Shown here: one piece after another, positions 1 through 12,811 of the stretch
Layout of the letters: each line of letters starts with the position of its first letter
How positions within the stretch are numbered: position 1 is the first letter of the stretch
DNA from: Clytia hemisphaerica
Lineage: Eukaryota; Cnidaria; Hydrozoa; Leptothecata; Clytiidae
Length of the DNA stretch: 64,000 nucleotides
Reading direction: 5' to 3'
Assembly: GCA_902728285.1 (NCBI GenBank)
Contig: CACVBU010000017.1
Span: 881,516 to 945,515, forward strand
Program-made: the position numbers and the translations under genes
Notes under the pieces: generated by a model
What the model was told of the DNA's origin: nothing
The model's input: only the letters and a program-made list of their open reading frames with translations
Database searches by the model: none

Positions 1-130
1 GGGGACGAAATTAAAATCAATTTCTTATTGGGGCTGAACTTCTAGGGTATTTTTCCCACTGTGGACAAACTTTTGCCAAATTTTCCAGAGACAGGGGTGT
101 TATAAGTAAGGATTCGGTGCTTGAATGAGG
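1..130. mobile_element. Partial CCAGTGGGGCTG element at window edge
   Basis: Matches 61105-61225 (AATCAATTTCTTATTGGGGC, TAGGGTATTTTTCCC). Cut by the window edge. Confidence 0.65.
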
Positions 131-330
131 GTACATATCACCTTTTGAAAACAGTGGTTAGCCCTGGGGCAGAGTAAGCAGTGGCGGAAATGTTTAAAGT
201 GTAACCGTTTGTTCCAAACTCTACCACCAGAGACAGCTTTTTTTTGTTTCGAAATGACATAATATGTTTGCAAGCCAAACTGTCGAAGGAGGGTGTTATT
301 AACTGCCAATACCACAATTTCATTTCATAG

Positions 331-2997
331 GTGAAAGACCATTCTTTTACCCTGGTTTCGACAAGAGAAAAATTTGGTCTCTAAGCAACCGACCACCTGT
401 TGATAACGTCATCAAAATGGAAGCCAATTTTATATTATTCCGTGATTATGCTTTAATTAATATCATGATGGTTCAAACTTTGGTCAATATTTATCGAGAA
501 GACAAGAAATTGCCTAATGCAAACACTTTGAGAGATCAATATATCAACCAGGTAAAGTTTTATACAATGTTCAAGTTTTTTATATAAAAACTTCCAAAAT
601 TTTTTAAGCATTTAGATGTTCTTAACTGCATGTTCTTATTTTCACCATTCTTTAAGCATTTTTGTCCATGTTCCTAAGAAATTGGGTATTTTAGAGTATC
701 CAAAGCCTTAAAGTGTTTTTAACTTGTTTGTAACATTTTTGCCATCGAAACCTTATGTTCTTATAGTTTGTTCTTATAAAAAAACATGTATCGGACTTTT
801 CCCATTTATTTCTTCTTCAGCTAAGTGAAGATGCAAATGACGCTATCGAATACGCTGAATTTGTTTTTAAATGGATTAAAGATTTGTACGATGAACGAAG
901 CAAAAATACTTGTAAAGACAGTTTAACATGCAAACCAAAACAAGAGGGTGATATTTTGAGAGGTAATCTTGTTTTTTTGTGTAAACAGTATCTAAAATTA
1001 ATTTTAGGAGAATCTGCTTTTCAATTGACCATTTGAAGCGCGGGGCCACGAATTAGATATTCGCATAATTAGAAATCGCATGCATATTAGTATACTTTAA
1101 AATCATAAGACTATCTTCTTACGTAGTTAGTGCGTTAGTTAATTATTTCGTTCTGTGGCACGCGTCGGCTCATCGTAGAAGTGGTAAAAAGAGGGAAGAG
1201 ATGAAGCAAATAAATCAAATTGACAAAATTTACACCTTTTTCAAAAAACACCATAATCTGAAAAAGTTTTTTGGGGGGCCCAGCCCCCCCCCCCGGTGGC
1301 TACGGCACTGATTATATCAGGGTAAATACAACAAGTCAATATCAGGTGTTTTGGGACAATAAGAAGGAGGCTAAAATTCTTTTTCACACGTTTAACAAAC
1401 AAGGGGTCTCATTAAGGTCAAATAATTCACCGAATGGGGGTGTTTAAATGGGCAGGAAAAACAAAGGCTGACAAGGGCCGCTCAGATGGCACACAACGTC
1501 AAAACGACGTCCATGTGACATTAATAAAGTCCAAATAACGTTTTTTTGAACGTTAAAACAATGTTGTGTACCAGCTGGGCGTAAACCAGACAACGCAAAT
1601 AGTATGATATAAAAACTAACATTTAAATTGCTTTAAATTCATTTAGGTGATTGTGCATGTATTTTTGCGGTCAATTTAAAAGAAAAATGTCACACGCAAA
1701 TTCAGATCAAAACAAGAGGTGGACAAGTGGCACCATTTTCAAGGAAAGACATACCAGATTGGGTCAAATCGAATGATAGAGCGATGAGTTACGTTGCTGA
1801 GATGTTCCTTAATGATGGCTGTAAGTGATTGAGTTACAATTCTTGCAGGTGGTGGTTGGGGGGAAATATTGCTAGTTTAAATTTCATATCACCGAGATTT
1901 TCCATTGTTAAAGCACTTATGCGAAATGAGTACACGTTTTTTCTTTTGATAAGAACATCCAATCGAAGCCTTCGTTCTTAACTTCTTCAGATTTAGGCCT
2001 AAAAGTGTTCTTAACATGTTCTTATTTTCGCCATTTTGTGTGTATTTGTGTGCGTTTTTCTAAGGAAATCGGGTGTTCCTTAGAATCCCCAAAGACTTAA
2101 AATGTTCCAAACATTATGGCCATCGAAACCTTTTGTTCTTATATAATTTGTTCTTATAAAAAACGTGTATATAAGATGGTATTACATACAATGATACATT
2201 TTTACACCTCAATTATGTCTCTAAGGTTTATTATTTAAACAAATGCACTCTATCTCAAAAGGGTCTCAAAAAGGTCATGCAACTTCTTTCTCACAATGGT
2301 TGATTTCAAACCTTTGACGCTTCTAGATTCTGTGGAGGGAACCCTTCGCTCATAAAATCATTTTCTTTTCTTTATTCTAGCCGCCTACCATGATAGATAC
2401 AATGCAAAATTATATCGAGTTTTGTTGGGAAGAGATATGGAAAAGTATTGGCAAAACGAAATCTTGGATCTGATTCCAACATGGAGAGAAATTGCGAATA
2501 AAGGGAAACAAAAGACTGGTATTAGTTCATCAAAGTCTGGAGGCAGTGGATCACGCACTCATGTAAATGTTGGATCTGCAGTTCGCGGAGCTCTTAGCAG
2601 GTTTGGTAGACGAGATATGATCCCCAACTATGGATATTTTGAAAGACGTGATTACCGTCCCATGAGAGATTATGGATATGAAGAAAAATCTATGGGAGAT
2701 TACGAGACTGAAAGAAGCCACATGGAAGATTATGCATCTGCTGAAGAAGGCCCAATGAGAGATTATGGAAATGAAGAAAGTCCCATGAGAGATTACGGAA
2801 CTGCAGAGAGAAGATATGACACAATGAGTCGTTTCGACGAAAATCCTGCGTTCGATAATCTCCGTCATCGTTCAAGATTCCAGCAATCGAATGAGATGAA
2901 AGATTCAATGTTGGATCAACGACCAAACAGATCTGCCAGAGATGATTACCAAGGATATCGTCAACGATACGAAAATTTGTTCAGGTGGGAAAACTGA
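331..2997 (+). CDS. Unrecognised protein, 3' part, with MRDYG repeats (4 exons)
   Basis: I do not recognise this gene. Four exons join in phase: 331-551, 821-962, 1647-1820, 2381-2997, giving 384 codons with the TGA stop. The first exon opens after an acceptor (TTCATAG) and is open upstream of its first Met codon (417), so the true start probably lies before the window, although 417 cannot be excluded. The N-terminal 250 residues look globular and mostly helical with a few Cys. The C-terminal 190 residues are charged and low complexity, with degenerate repeats of about 13-15 residues built on PMRDYGxEE (genomic 2650-2815), rich in Arg, Asp, Tyr, Met and Gly. No signal peptide or membrane segment is visible in the part present. 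AATAAA at 3316-3321 is a possible polyadenylation signal. Exon structure is well supported by phase; function is unknown. Confidence 0.72.
565..797 (-). mobile_element. ATAAGAACA MITE, copy a (decayed end)
   Basis: Family of about 190-260 bp with ends TACACGTTTTTTATAAGAAC. Internal blocks: TTAAGAACATTTTAAGGCTT and CACAAAATGGCGAAAATAAG. Here in reverse orientation in an intron of the first gene. Confidence 0.65.
1480..1579. mobile_element. AACGTTGTGTGCCAGCTGG element, copy 1
   Basis: GATGGCACACAACGTC at the left and ATGTTGTGTACCAGCTGG at the right, AACGT repeats between. Intron of the first gene. Confidence 0.6.
1930..2170 (-). mobile_element. ATAAGAACA MITE, copy b
   Basis: Reverse orientation, ends TACACGTTTTTTCTTTTGAT and complement of ATACACGTTTTTTATAAG. 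Intron of the first gene. Confidence 0.8.
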
Positions 2998-4426
2998 TCA
3001 ACCACTGATCAGTGAAGCTAAGGATACAAGAAGCCGAAAATTTAATGATTTCATTGAACAATTCTAATTGAAATGATAACATTGAAATTTACGATAACAT
3101 TTTACGTAATAATAAGTAAGCATAATTAAAAGATGAATGTCGTGGTCAATTGGCTCCTGCTTATTGCTCCAAACATACTTCTAAGGGGCTTTCTAGTCTA
3201 TCGTTTATAATCTGTTTTATAAGATACTAAAATATCTTCTTAGTTATTTCTTTCTTTTGAAATTAGCTCTAATTTTGTAACCTGTTTTATTTTTGACCCA
3301 TCTTCTTTTAGTTGAAATAAAGTAAATTTGTGCTTTAAAAAAATATTGTTTTTGCTTCGAAAGTTATATCCATTAAAGACTTCAGTCAGAGAGATGATAA
3401 GATAATTATTGGCCTTGACTCTCCAAACACACACTGTGAAAATTAAAGGGGCATAAAAATACTGATGAACTTTGTAAACAAACCGTATGCAGCGGGATAC
3501 AAAATCAAAACAAATGTCACATGTCAAAATAAAATATAAAAACAAATGTGGCTGATTTTGATTGTGTCAATCATTTTACAATTTTGTTTTGGACACGTGA
3601 TTTTAATTGTTCTCTTTAATGACACGTGGTTCGCACAATGTTTACATTTTACTACTTTTATGTCCCTTTAAGAGAATAATAGAAGGGCGTGCATATTTTG
3701 ATATTGGAAAATCTTGAAGAGAATAAAAAAAATTTTGAAAAATGCTAATAATAAAAAATTTTTTTTTGATGTACTATAGAAAGGCTAAATCTCTGATCAC
3801 CATTGTAAAAGAAGAGACCTAAAGTAAGTAGAAGACTCTGCCTTCAATGCAAAAGTTTGACCATTTTAGGTACAATACCCAAGCTAATCGTGTTTCAAAT
3901 TAAAGAAAGAAGAATTGATTTTTCTCACGAGGAAACAAAAAGATGCCTTCTATGGTGCTTAAGTAAGTAAAAGAAATATTAAAAAACTTTCTATAACAAC
4001 TACAACAATTAAAAATAAATTATTCAAAAACAATTAACAATTTAATAAAAAGACTAATAATATTTGCCTAGCACAAATTTGTGTTTATTAACTTTGTAGG
4101 GGAAACCTTCTTAAGGAAAAAGCGTCGAAATTTTAAGGAAAATGACAAAATTTTCCGCGCTTTTCTCCGACGAAAATTTTAACCTAACCCCTTCAACGTA
4201 ACTACAAGCACCGTATTATTTAATACTGTCAGTAGTATGTGGTAGATTTAAAAACATTGATTGAATACTGCATATAAAAATACTTTAATGGTTAGGGCGA
4301 CATAAAATCGAGCCAACCCACCATCATGATAATCTTTGCTTTAAGATTTAGTGAGTGTACTGTTGGTGTAAAGCGAAACAGGATTTCTCGATAGCTCTCT
4401 CAACCCTGTGTTGAAGAAAATGAAAA
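2998..4426. other. Intergenic, convergent 3' ends
   Basis: This is the space between the 3' ends of the upstream + gene and the - strand legumain gene. It is AT-rich and holds candidate poly(A) signals (AATAAA on + at 3316, on - at 4084-4089). No coding exon is supported here. Confidence 0.6.
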
Positions 4427-4432
4427 TTTATT
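4427..4432 (-). promoter_or_regulatory. Possible legumain poly(A) signal overlapping the stop
   Basis: The minus strand reads TAATAAA, so an AATAAA hexamer starts inside the stop codon of the last 19-nt exon. A second AATAAA lies at 4084-4089. Which is used cannot be told from sequence. Confidence 0.35.
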
Positions 4433-7400
4433 ACATACCATCAAAGACCCTGTAAATATTCTCAGTCGATCAACAAAATTTTGAGATGTTTTTCCCTAGA
4501 GCGACATACTACCCTTAAAAAGGAAATATACGATAAAAAGGAAACTTACTCAATCATGTGTAAGCCTTCATCGCAGAGGTTGGATAAAACGTACACGTGA
4601 CGTAATGCATGTTCATACTAAACATAAAAGCAAGATTTATTTTAAATAATAATCAAACCATCGCTACTGATCTCCCTTTTACGATGAACGTACGCAGTGC
4701 ACATATTACGTGGTTAATGATAGACAATCAAACCAACAGAAATGTTGACGAACACGACCAGCGATTTCCTCTAAGCCGGCAATAATTCTGTTTTATGTCT
4801 TTTTTTACGTGTGGCTTGGACATCGCCGTAATCTTATCCTTATCCTCAAAGTATTAGTATTGGAAAGTTAAAATTATACGGATTTTTTAATATGTAGGAG
4901 CCAACAACGTTTGAAACTCATATCGCCCTTCTCCACTGATCAGGCTCATGGTGTCATCTTTATACCGGGTGACCCACGAAAAAGTTCAGACGTTTTCCGA
5001 CGTCTTGAGGCCGACCAAATGTCCCAAAGTGCTTGGAGTTTTGATATTTAGAAAGTAGATATCCTAACTTAAAATTTGAGCTATCACTTTTTAAATTTGA
5101 CCAACTTGTTCTCTCCTTATGAGCTTTTAAAGTCAAAATTCACTTTACGGGAAGTGTAAAAAAACACGTAAAAAAGGGGTATCAAATTTGGTATTTTTAG
5201 ACGTTTTTGATATACAGTTTTTGAAAAAAATCTATGAAAGCGCCAATTTTTATAAAAACTAGTCTTGTTTTAAACAAAAATTACTTTCAAAGGTGTTTTT
5301 ATTAATTATTAAAGTCATAAAACTCGTTAAATAAGTCCATTTGTAAGAGATTTTCTAATTTGATTGCATGAATTTAATACCTCTTTTTTACGTGTTTTTT
5401 ACACTTTTCGAAAAGTGAATTTTGACTTTAAAAGCTCATAAGTAGAGAACAAGTTGGTTAAATTTAAAAAGTGATGGCTCAAATTTTAAGTTAGAATATC
5501 TACTTTTTAAATATCAAAACTCCAAGCACTTTGGGACATTTATTCGGCCTCAAGACGTCGGGAAACGTCTGAACTTTTTCGTGGGTCACCCGGTATAATA
5601 CCCCCCCCCACACGTTTGTTAATTTTTCGACTTTTTCCTTGAAAATATCCCCGTGAGTATTTAAAATCAATACCTTGTTGAAATTGAAACAGTTGGTTCT
5701 AAACTTGGTGACAGCATTTTCATAACATCTCATATTTGTTGGAGTGGCAGGTGTATTAATAATTCGGTGTTGTTTATGTTCATTTGAAACAAGTCTTTCA
5801 ACTACATCTCGTACTGTCGATTTGATGATCTTACGCATCTAGATTGGCAAAAATGAAAGATATTTGTTCAATGAGGGGACATCAGTTTTAGAAACGATCT
5901 CGAGTTTGGTCGAAAATTAGGGTTTCAAAATTAGGGTTTCAAAATTAGGGTTTCAAAATTGTGCTCGTTCTACAGTGCACGAAAGATTTTGTCAAAATTC
6001 AGGAGAAAATGGTTTTGCAATTATTTTACCATTAACTGTTCATTCAGTCTGAAACATCACCCCATTTTATGGATTTTCTCCCAGAGTACCAATCCCCCTG
6101 CTTATTCCGACCCCCCCCCTACAATCAAGCACAAATACCTTATGTTCATCATTGATCATAGTGAGGACTTGGTCTCGTTCTTGTGACGTACGAACTTCAC
6201 GTAATTTGTTGTACATGATGTTCAGAGGAACGTCTGGTGAGGGAATGGCGTCAACCTAATGATTGGGTTGGAAAATTCGTTGATATTATAATGATTAGAG
6301 ATTTTCTTTGTTTTACAGTGTATCTGGAAAAGCAGAACAAATTTTACGAAACTAGATTCCTCAAAAGTCGTTTTTTTTTTAAATCTACCCCTTTTTTGAG
6401 TAAAAGCTCATAATTTTGGAACTAGTGGGTCTACTTTAAAAAGTGTTAGCTAAAATTTTAAGTTAGGATATCTAGTTTTTAAATATCAAAACTCCAAGCA
6501 CTTTGGGACATACGTTCGCCCTTAAGACGTCCGAACTTTTTCGTGGGTCAACCTGTAAGTTCAATTTTTCCGGTCACACTGTAAAACAAAAATATAATTT
6601 ACATATAATGATAATTAAAAAAGGTGATGAATTTTCGGCTATGAAAGTTAACAAACTATGACTACAACTTACAATAGGTACAGGTGTGTAGTGTTTGGTT
6701 GTGTTGTCGAAAGCAATCTCTGAATTTCCTTGGAAATCACCAATTGGTTCTTTGGAGATGTTCTGAATGTATCGAGAAAAAGTATTAAATGTGAAATGAT
6801 CTGTGGATCAATCAATCTTGAAAAGTGAATAGTTTGTGATTAATTTGAAATGAATTTATAAGAGTTAATAAAGCTTTTCCACCGTAGCCGCCAATTGCCG
6901 CGCGGGCATTTTTTGTCCGTTCTACCACCCTAAAACTGCCCCAGTGTTTTTTCACACCTAAAGACAATAGGAAAAAGTGTAAAAAAAGAAAGGATTGGAT
7001 CGAGTTTAGGGTGGTGAATTAAATAATAAAGTGGCACGCGCCTGACCGCACAACTACGGTCGAAAAGGTGTATTCAAAGGGTAGCTATGTTAAAATTGAC
7101 AAACCATATCTCCGAATTGCATGACGTGACTTGTATTGGTTTCTTTCTTGACAACATCAAATTGACTTTCCAATGTTTCTTGTAAAAAGTTAGCCTATCA
7201 GAATTAATATACAAATTATTAACAATCAAGTAAGCCAATATGGTTTTAATCCATTCCATAGATTACAGAAAAGCTCTATTGCATGAGTACAATGCTTTAG
7301 GAAAATCAGAACTGCTATTGAATACACGTTTTTTTATAAGAACAAACTATATAAGAGCATAATATTTCAATGACCGAAACATTCAGAACAAGTTAAGAAC

Positions 7401-10400
7401 ATATTAGACTTTCATAGGAAAATAGGACAAAAATACTCACAAAATAGTGCAAATGAGAACATGCTAGAACATTTTAGACTTAAAACTCAAAAAGTTAAGA
7501 ACATCCGAAAGCTTAAAAATTTCGGATGTTCTTATAAAAAAGCCTGTGGACTAAAACTAGCAACTGTTTCTAATATGTGAAAACTCAAAAGTAATAGCCT
7601 TTTCTTCTGGATATAAGGAAAATGAAATGTAAGTAGGTGACATGAAGACAAAAGATTCAAATTTTACCTTATCAGAATTTTCCATCCATTTGACACTGTA
7701 AACATCACCAAGATATGTTTGTCTTTTCTTGTCATAATAACAAGCATAAGAAGATTCGACTCCATTAGCAGCCGTGGTGGCAAAAACTAGAAAGAAAATG
7801 ATTTATAATTTAAATTCCTTTTCCGTAAAAAAGGTATTGTTTTAAAATAAGTTCATATCATTTGCTTACTCATCAATTTTAAATTACAAAATTTTTCACA
7901 TTGAGTTGCGTGGTGCATTATTGGTTAGAAAGAAGGAAAGAAAAACAATCTTTTGATTATTCAGCACGAAATTGAACACAGTATAGCAATAGGAGACACT
8001 GTCCTGATATGAAATATGTGTCTGATATGAAACGGGAACACTTAACAACCAACGTAGAACTAAAACCTTTAATAGATATCGTTTAACGACGTGCTGTACG
8101 TATTTATCTGGGACTTATTGATATCTTTGTTATTGAGATTTACTTGTTACTATTATGTATACTGTACTGACATTTACAAAAGAATGAATTTTACCGTTGA
8201 TATTAGTAGGAAGTCTGTGACGGTTAAACATTGATCCTGATTCACATGCCTCAATGTACAATACCATCTAAATTAAGAGCAAAATATTTAATGATATAGC
8301 TTTATATTTCAGGGTTTCTACTTTTTAGACTTTACAAATGCCAATACAAATTTAGCTCGATTTGGGCTGTTGCGAGTCAAAAACTGTTTCTGTTAATAAG
8401 TTTACATCAATAAACTATATTTCATACCATTTACTACAATCATGGTCGAAATATATTGAGAATTCCGGTTATTTTAACGTTTTTCAAGATTTTAAGTTTC
8501 GGCGAGAAAGTTGATTTTGGACTATCTTTTTAATTTAATTGAATATTTTACTTTGGGAGGGGCTGGCAGACTTCCAGGCTATATTCTGAGCTTTATTGGA
8601 CTATTTTTGAACTTTTGGGTCCTCAGATTCTAGCATTAGCGAAGTCTAGCGTCAAAACTCAGAGTTAAAACTCTACCCTTCGAACCTACTTTAGAGCACT
8701 TACAAATCGATTGTGGTTTCAAAAATTCCTGGAGAATTTCCCTTTTTTCTCAAATATTATGACCTTGATTCTAGCTTACCTGCTTATATCTTTGTTTTTG
8801 GTTCATGCTAACAAGAGCCTCTTGCAATTGTCTAGCATGAAGCTGAAAGAAAATTATTTTTGATAGTATCACTCTATTGATTAATAATAGTATTAATAAT
8901 CATATCCACTACGTTTTATTTTATAAGAACAAACTACATAAGAACATAAGGCTTCAACGGCCAAAATTTTAAGAACAAGTTAAGAACATTTAAGGCTGTG
9001 TGGGCTCTAAATCACCCAATTTCTTAGAAAAATAGACAAAAATACTCAAAAAATGACGAAAATAAGAACAGGTTAAGGACACCCCAAGGCTTGAAAATTT
9101 TTGGATGTTCTTATAAAAAAAAAAGTGTACAGTAAAATTGCCACCATTTAACTGATCTTAAACGTGAGGACGAGTCAAAAAACAAAAATCGACTTACCTC
9201 GCTATCAGGAAATGCAATGAGGCCTGGTGCACCATGATCAGTGAAAAAGACGAAAATATGGTCATCTGGTCCACTGGAAAATAAAGAAGAAAAGCAATAA
9301 AAATCTATAAAAATATAGGCTAGGAGCAATCTTCTCAATCTTTGTTACAAATAAGAATGAAGAAGGGTAATGACCAACTTTATTAAGTCGACTTCAATCA
9401 ATATTGTATATCACAGCAAAGAAAGGTATCTTTCCCTTAAAGTTTGATTAGAAGTATAAAGGTAGATATGAAAACAATTTTTTTTTCTCTTCATCAGAAA
9501 CAAAACAAACCTGTCGATGACTTTTCCACTTCCTCCTTTAACTTTATCTTTGTTTCCTTGCAAGATATTCAAAAAGTTTTCTGGTGTTACTTCCTAAAGA
9601 AAAATAAAAAAATGTGGTAAAGTCAGCACTGTGAATAATAATGAATTCGAAGCATTTTCTGGCTTTATTTATCATTAATAGGGAGATCTAGCTTGGGGGA
9701 TATACACAATATCTCAAAATTTCTTTGGATTGATAAGGAGTAAAATCTCCTGAAAGATGTGTATGTGTATACACAAAATATATATACTTTAACATCAAAC
9801 TTTTCAAGTCATTTTTCTGATGAAGATTATGGAGGGGGATTTTTTTTGGATTATCATTTGTGTACTATTTCACTTCAAATTGTCAGCTGGTCATGGTTTC
9901 CAAAACACTAGTATTAGGCAAAAAACAGTAAGATCTTTTGTTTGAAAAGGCCCATGGGGAGAATTTCTTACTTCTTTTGTATAATCTTTTGGGACACCTT
10001 CATAAACATCTGGACCATTTGGCTAGAAAGATAAAAAACAATAACCTAAAAAACTTAATGTAATATGTAATGAAGTTACGAAGTGTTGACTTTTCAGGGT
10101 CATTTGATAGAAACATGATAACATGAAAACGTGACTACTGTATGCCTTATTTTGAGACAAAGAACAATAAAAATTTTGACTGGTCATGTGAAATGTGGAT
10201 GTGAAACAAATGACCTTTTGATATTGTTCTTAAGCTAAATTTCTTTTTCTCTTGGATACAATCAAAACTTTGGATTGTTCATGTGACAGAACTATGATAA
10301 TATCATATTACAATAAAAACAAAATGTCAGACAGTGATGAATTATTGATGCTTACCATGTTGATAATTTTTCCTCGGGTTGGATTTCTAAAGCACAGAAA

Positions 10401-12811
10401 ATGGACAAAATACAAAAGTGTTATCAAAAGTACTGAAACAAAACTTGAATTCTTGAACAAAAATATTACACATTTATTGAGTTAGAATACATCATTTTTT
10501 GATTGTATCAAAAATTAAACGTAAAATAATCAGAAAAAAAACCTGCTTGAACCACTTACTCTCTATTGTTAGCAATATCATCATACATCATAACAACAAT
10601 ATTCTCTTCAGGAATTCCATGTTTATTCAAAATTTGATATGCATGGCAAGCATCAGCCTAAGTTTGAAAATAGAGGTAGGAGCTGAGTAATAAAAGGCTA
10701 TAAAACATTGCTTACCTATGTACAGTAAATTTGTCTAATATTGACATCCCTGATTAAATTCTGACACCATTTTTTAGAAAAAGAATTTTTCATCTCTGAC
10801 CACAAAGTAAAGAAAAATAGATTCAACCTTTCTATTATTTTCAGATCTAAAAGAGGGTGTCGAATTAGATGAGGGATGTTGACATCCCACCAAGCTGATA
10901 CCAAGGATAAATTTCCATGATGTAAAATACATACAAAGAATCTCCACACTTGACACACACTGAACCCAAAAGTTCCCTTGCAATCATTAACACTAAGTTG
11001 CAGAGTTTGAGAATGTCAAATAGTCGTTTGGAAGAATGTGACGGCCTTTTAAATAACTAATTACTCCAGCAGAAACATTTTTAGCAATAACTTTACATAA
11101 TTGATTTGTCTTTTACAACACAGCTGTGACCTAGGGACAAGATAATTTATCCTGTTTGTGCTGGCTGAGGGAAAGATCTCCTAAACAACTATTCGCAATG
11201 TCATGATGTTTTAGTCTGGACTGACATGTACTTTCTAGTTTGGCCTGTATGCACTTGTATAAAGCCAAATATGCAAATCAATCTATTCTATTTCAATTAA
11301 AAAAGCAGCCAAATTATAAACAATTTTACACAACATTATGAAACATGAAACGCATGCAAACTTTCTCATGCCCGTCATTAAAATTTTACAACTTTAATAC
11401 GCTTCAAGTCACGTGATAAAAATAATTTGCGCGCTTAGTCTGCCTGGTTTCCCGTTCCTTTTTTATCACAAACACATGCTCTAGGCGCTAAGAGGCCACA
11501 CGCCGTGATGGCCAGTATGGCGGTCACGTTGAATTAAAAAAGAAACTGGGTTTGTTTTATTATTTTTGGTTCACAGTAAAAAGGTCTACTATAAAACTCC
11601 TTGCGTGCAAAATGTTGTTTTGATTTGGATATTTTCGTTGAAAGCATGCTCATTAGTTTTTTAGTGATGACTACCGTGAGAGTGGGTAACTTGCATCAGT
11701 GGAGGCTAACATGCATAGCCCTCAAATGAATGACCCGGCTGGTCATTAAAATAAACTATATTCAGCTCCGCTCACAGCTTTACTCTACCATTTTTGTTTT
11801 TATTTAACTTTGTATTTTAAATGACCAGCCAGGTCATTCATTTGAGGGCTTTGCATGTTAGCGTCCACTGATGCAAGTTACCCACTCTCACGGTACATCG
11901 TTAAAGTTTTCTTTTCAAACATAAGTAATAACACTTCACATTTCTCATATATCAACAATCTCTGTGTGACGTGATAGGGAGAGAACAATATAGTGATTGA
12001 TTGGTAACTTTGGTATGTATTTGTTTATGTTTGATTTTTTATTTTGAAGACCAGCCTATAGCTATGCCATAGCTGTCAACTCTCCCGCATTGAGCGTGAG
12101 ACTCCCACATGTCAACGATTTCTCCCGCATGAAGAAAATTCTGCCAAATCTCCCGCATTTTTGGGATTTTCTCCCGCATCTCCCGCATTTCCAAAAATTT
12201 TCTGATTTTGGAAAAACCAAACGGCAAAATTTCTGGATTTTTAAAGATCGGAACGAAAAATTTCCCAATTTCCTGAAAAAAATTTCTAATAAAATCGGAT
12301 TTTACAAGAAAATTTCCCCGATTTCCCGATTTTCCGATTTTGAAAAATCGGATTATCGGGGAAAATTTTTCCGACTTGGAGCTCTCCCGCATTTTTGTGA
12401 GGCGAAGTTGACAGCTATGGCTATGCAGAGATAACAAGAAGCATGTCGATATTCGACGATTCTATATATACGGTATTCCTATTATCTCTAAAAAAAAAGA
12501 GGGGTGTCGAAATCATTAGACCAACTTACAATAACAAGTGCATGGAAATTTATCTATTATCAAATAATAAGCGCTCATATCAATGATGAGGGAGTCTTTT
12601 AGCACACTTAATTTTCTGGGGCATCCCGAAAACAGTGAATGAGTCAATCAACCCCATCCACAAAACCAGTTTTTTTTTATTTCAATTTTACCTGATGTCT
12701 GTAGTTATACCATCCATTTGAGCCAGCAATTACGAGAGCCCAATGCTTAGACTCCACATTTCGAAGATAAAATAGAGCAATTGAAGCAAATATAATTTGT
12801 GCAGCCTTCAT
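4431..12811 (-). CDS. LGMN: Legumain, asparaginyl endopeptidase (C13), 15 exons
   Basis: Lysosomal Cys protease that cleaves after Asn. Exons (- strand order): 12692-12811, 10560-10657, 10356-10386, 9972-10022, 9511-9593, 9198-9273, 8780-8842, 8195-8267, 7668-7786, 7105-7194, 6673-6762, 6139-6255, 5674-5838, 4550-4617, 4431-4449. Phases add to exactly 421 codons plus stop, close to the usual 430. Residues 1-20 form a signal peptide; the start at MKAAQ was preferred over the upstream in-frame non-ATG extension. Family motifs in order: [20 protein letters not shown] (Asn32), [26 protein letters not shown] (catalytic His141), EACESGS (catalytic Cys182), [25 protein letters not shown], then the C-terminal prodomain with [15 protein letters not shown]. 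All active-site residues are intact. The C-terminus is short (MIEVFDGM). If the donor at 4549 is skipped, a stop follows at once, giving almost the same protein. Confidence 0.95.
4961..5597. mobile_element. TATACCGGGTGACCC foldback, mariner-like ends
   Basis: Ends TATACCGGGTGACCCACGAA and complement, arms about 240 bp. TA at each edge and the CGGGTGACCC...AAAAGTTC end resemble mariner-type elements. It lies in the legumain intron between exons 5674-5838 and 4550-4617. Confidence 0.85.
6405..6557. mobile_element. One-ended copy of the TATACCGGG family
   Basis: Matches the right arm of 4961-5597 (ATATCAAAACTCCAAGCACT, TTTTTCGTGGGTCA). The other end is missing. Legumain intron. Confidence 0.75.
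6869..7072. mobile_element. TACACCTTTTC MITE, copy 1
   Basis: Inverse copy of 41453-41646: CCGTAGCCGCCAATTGCC, TAGGGTGGTGAATTAAATAA, CTACGGTCGAAAAGGTGTA. Legumain intron. Confidence 0.8.
7323..7556 (+). mobile_element. ATAAGAACA MITE, copy c
   Basis: Left end TACACGTTTTTTTATAAGAA, right end GGATGTTCTTATAAAAAAGC. Legumain intron. Confidence 0.8.
8930..9129 (+). mobile_element. ATAAGAACA MITE, copy d
   Basis: Left end TACGTTTTATTTTATAAGAA, right end GTTCTTATAAAAAAAAAAGT. Legumain intron. Confidence 0.8.
10722..10900. mobile_element. GTCTAATGTCGACATCCC MITE, copy 2
   Basis: Diverged copy in legumain intron 1: TTTGTCTAATATTGACATCC on the left, GATGAGGGATGTTGACATCC on the right, shared centre TTCAACCTTTCTAT. 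A solo end is visible at about 12503-12530. Confidence 0.75.
11672..11895. mobile_element. Near-perfect 75-bp-arm palindrome, legumain intron 1
   Basis: Ends TACCGTGAGAGTGGGTAACT and complement; arms run through GCATCAGTGGAGGCTAACAT and CCTCAAATGAATGACC. Loop about 70 bp. Confidence 0.85.
12067..12420. mobile_element. 354-bp element with CTCCCGCAT motifs, CTATG duplication
   Basis: Ends CCATAGCTGTCAACT and complement, flanked by CTATG at 12062-12066 and 12421-12425. The inside repeats TCTCCCGCAT and short GATTTTC/GAAAATC blocks, giving overlapping frames on both strands that are not genes. Legumain intron 1. Confidence 0.7.
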
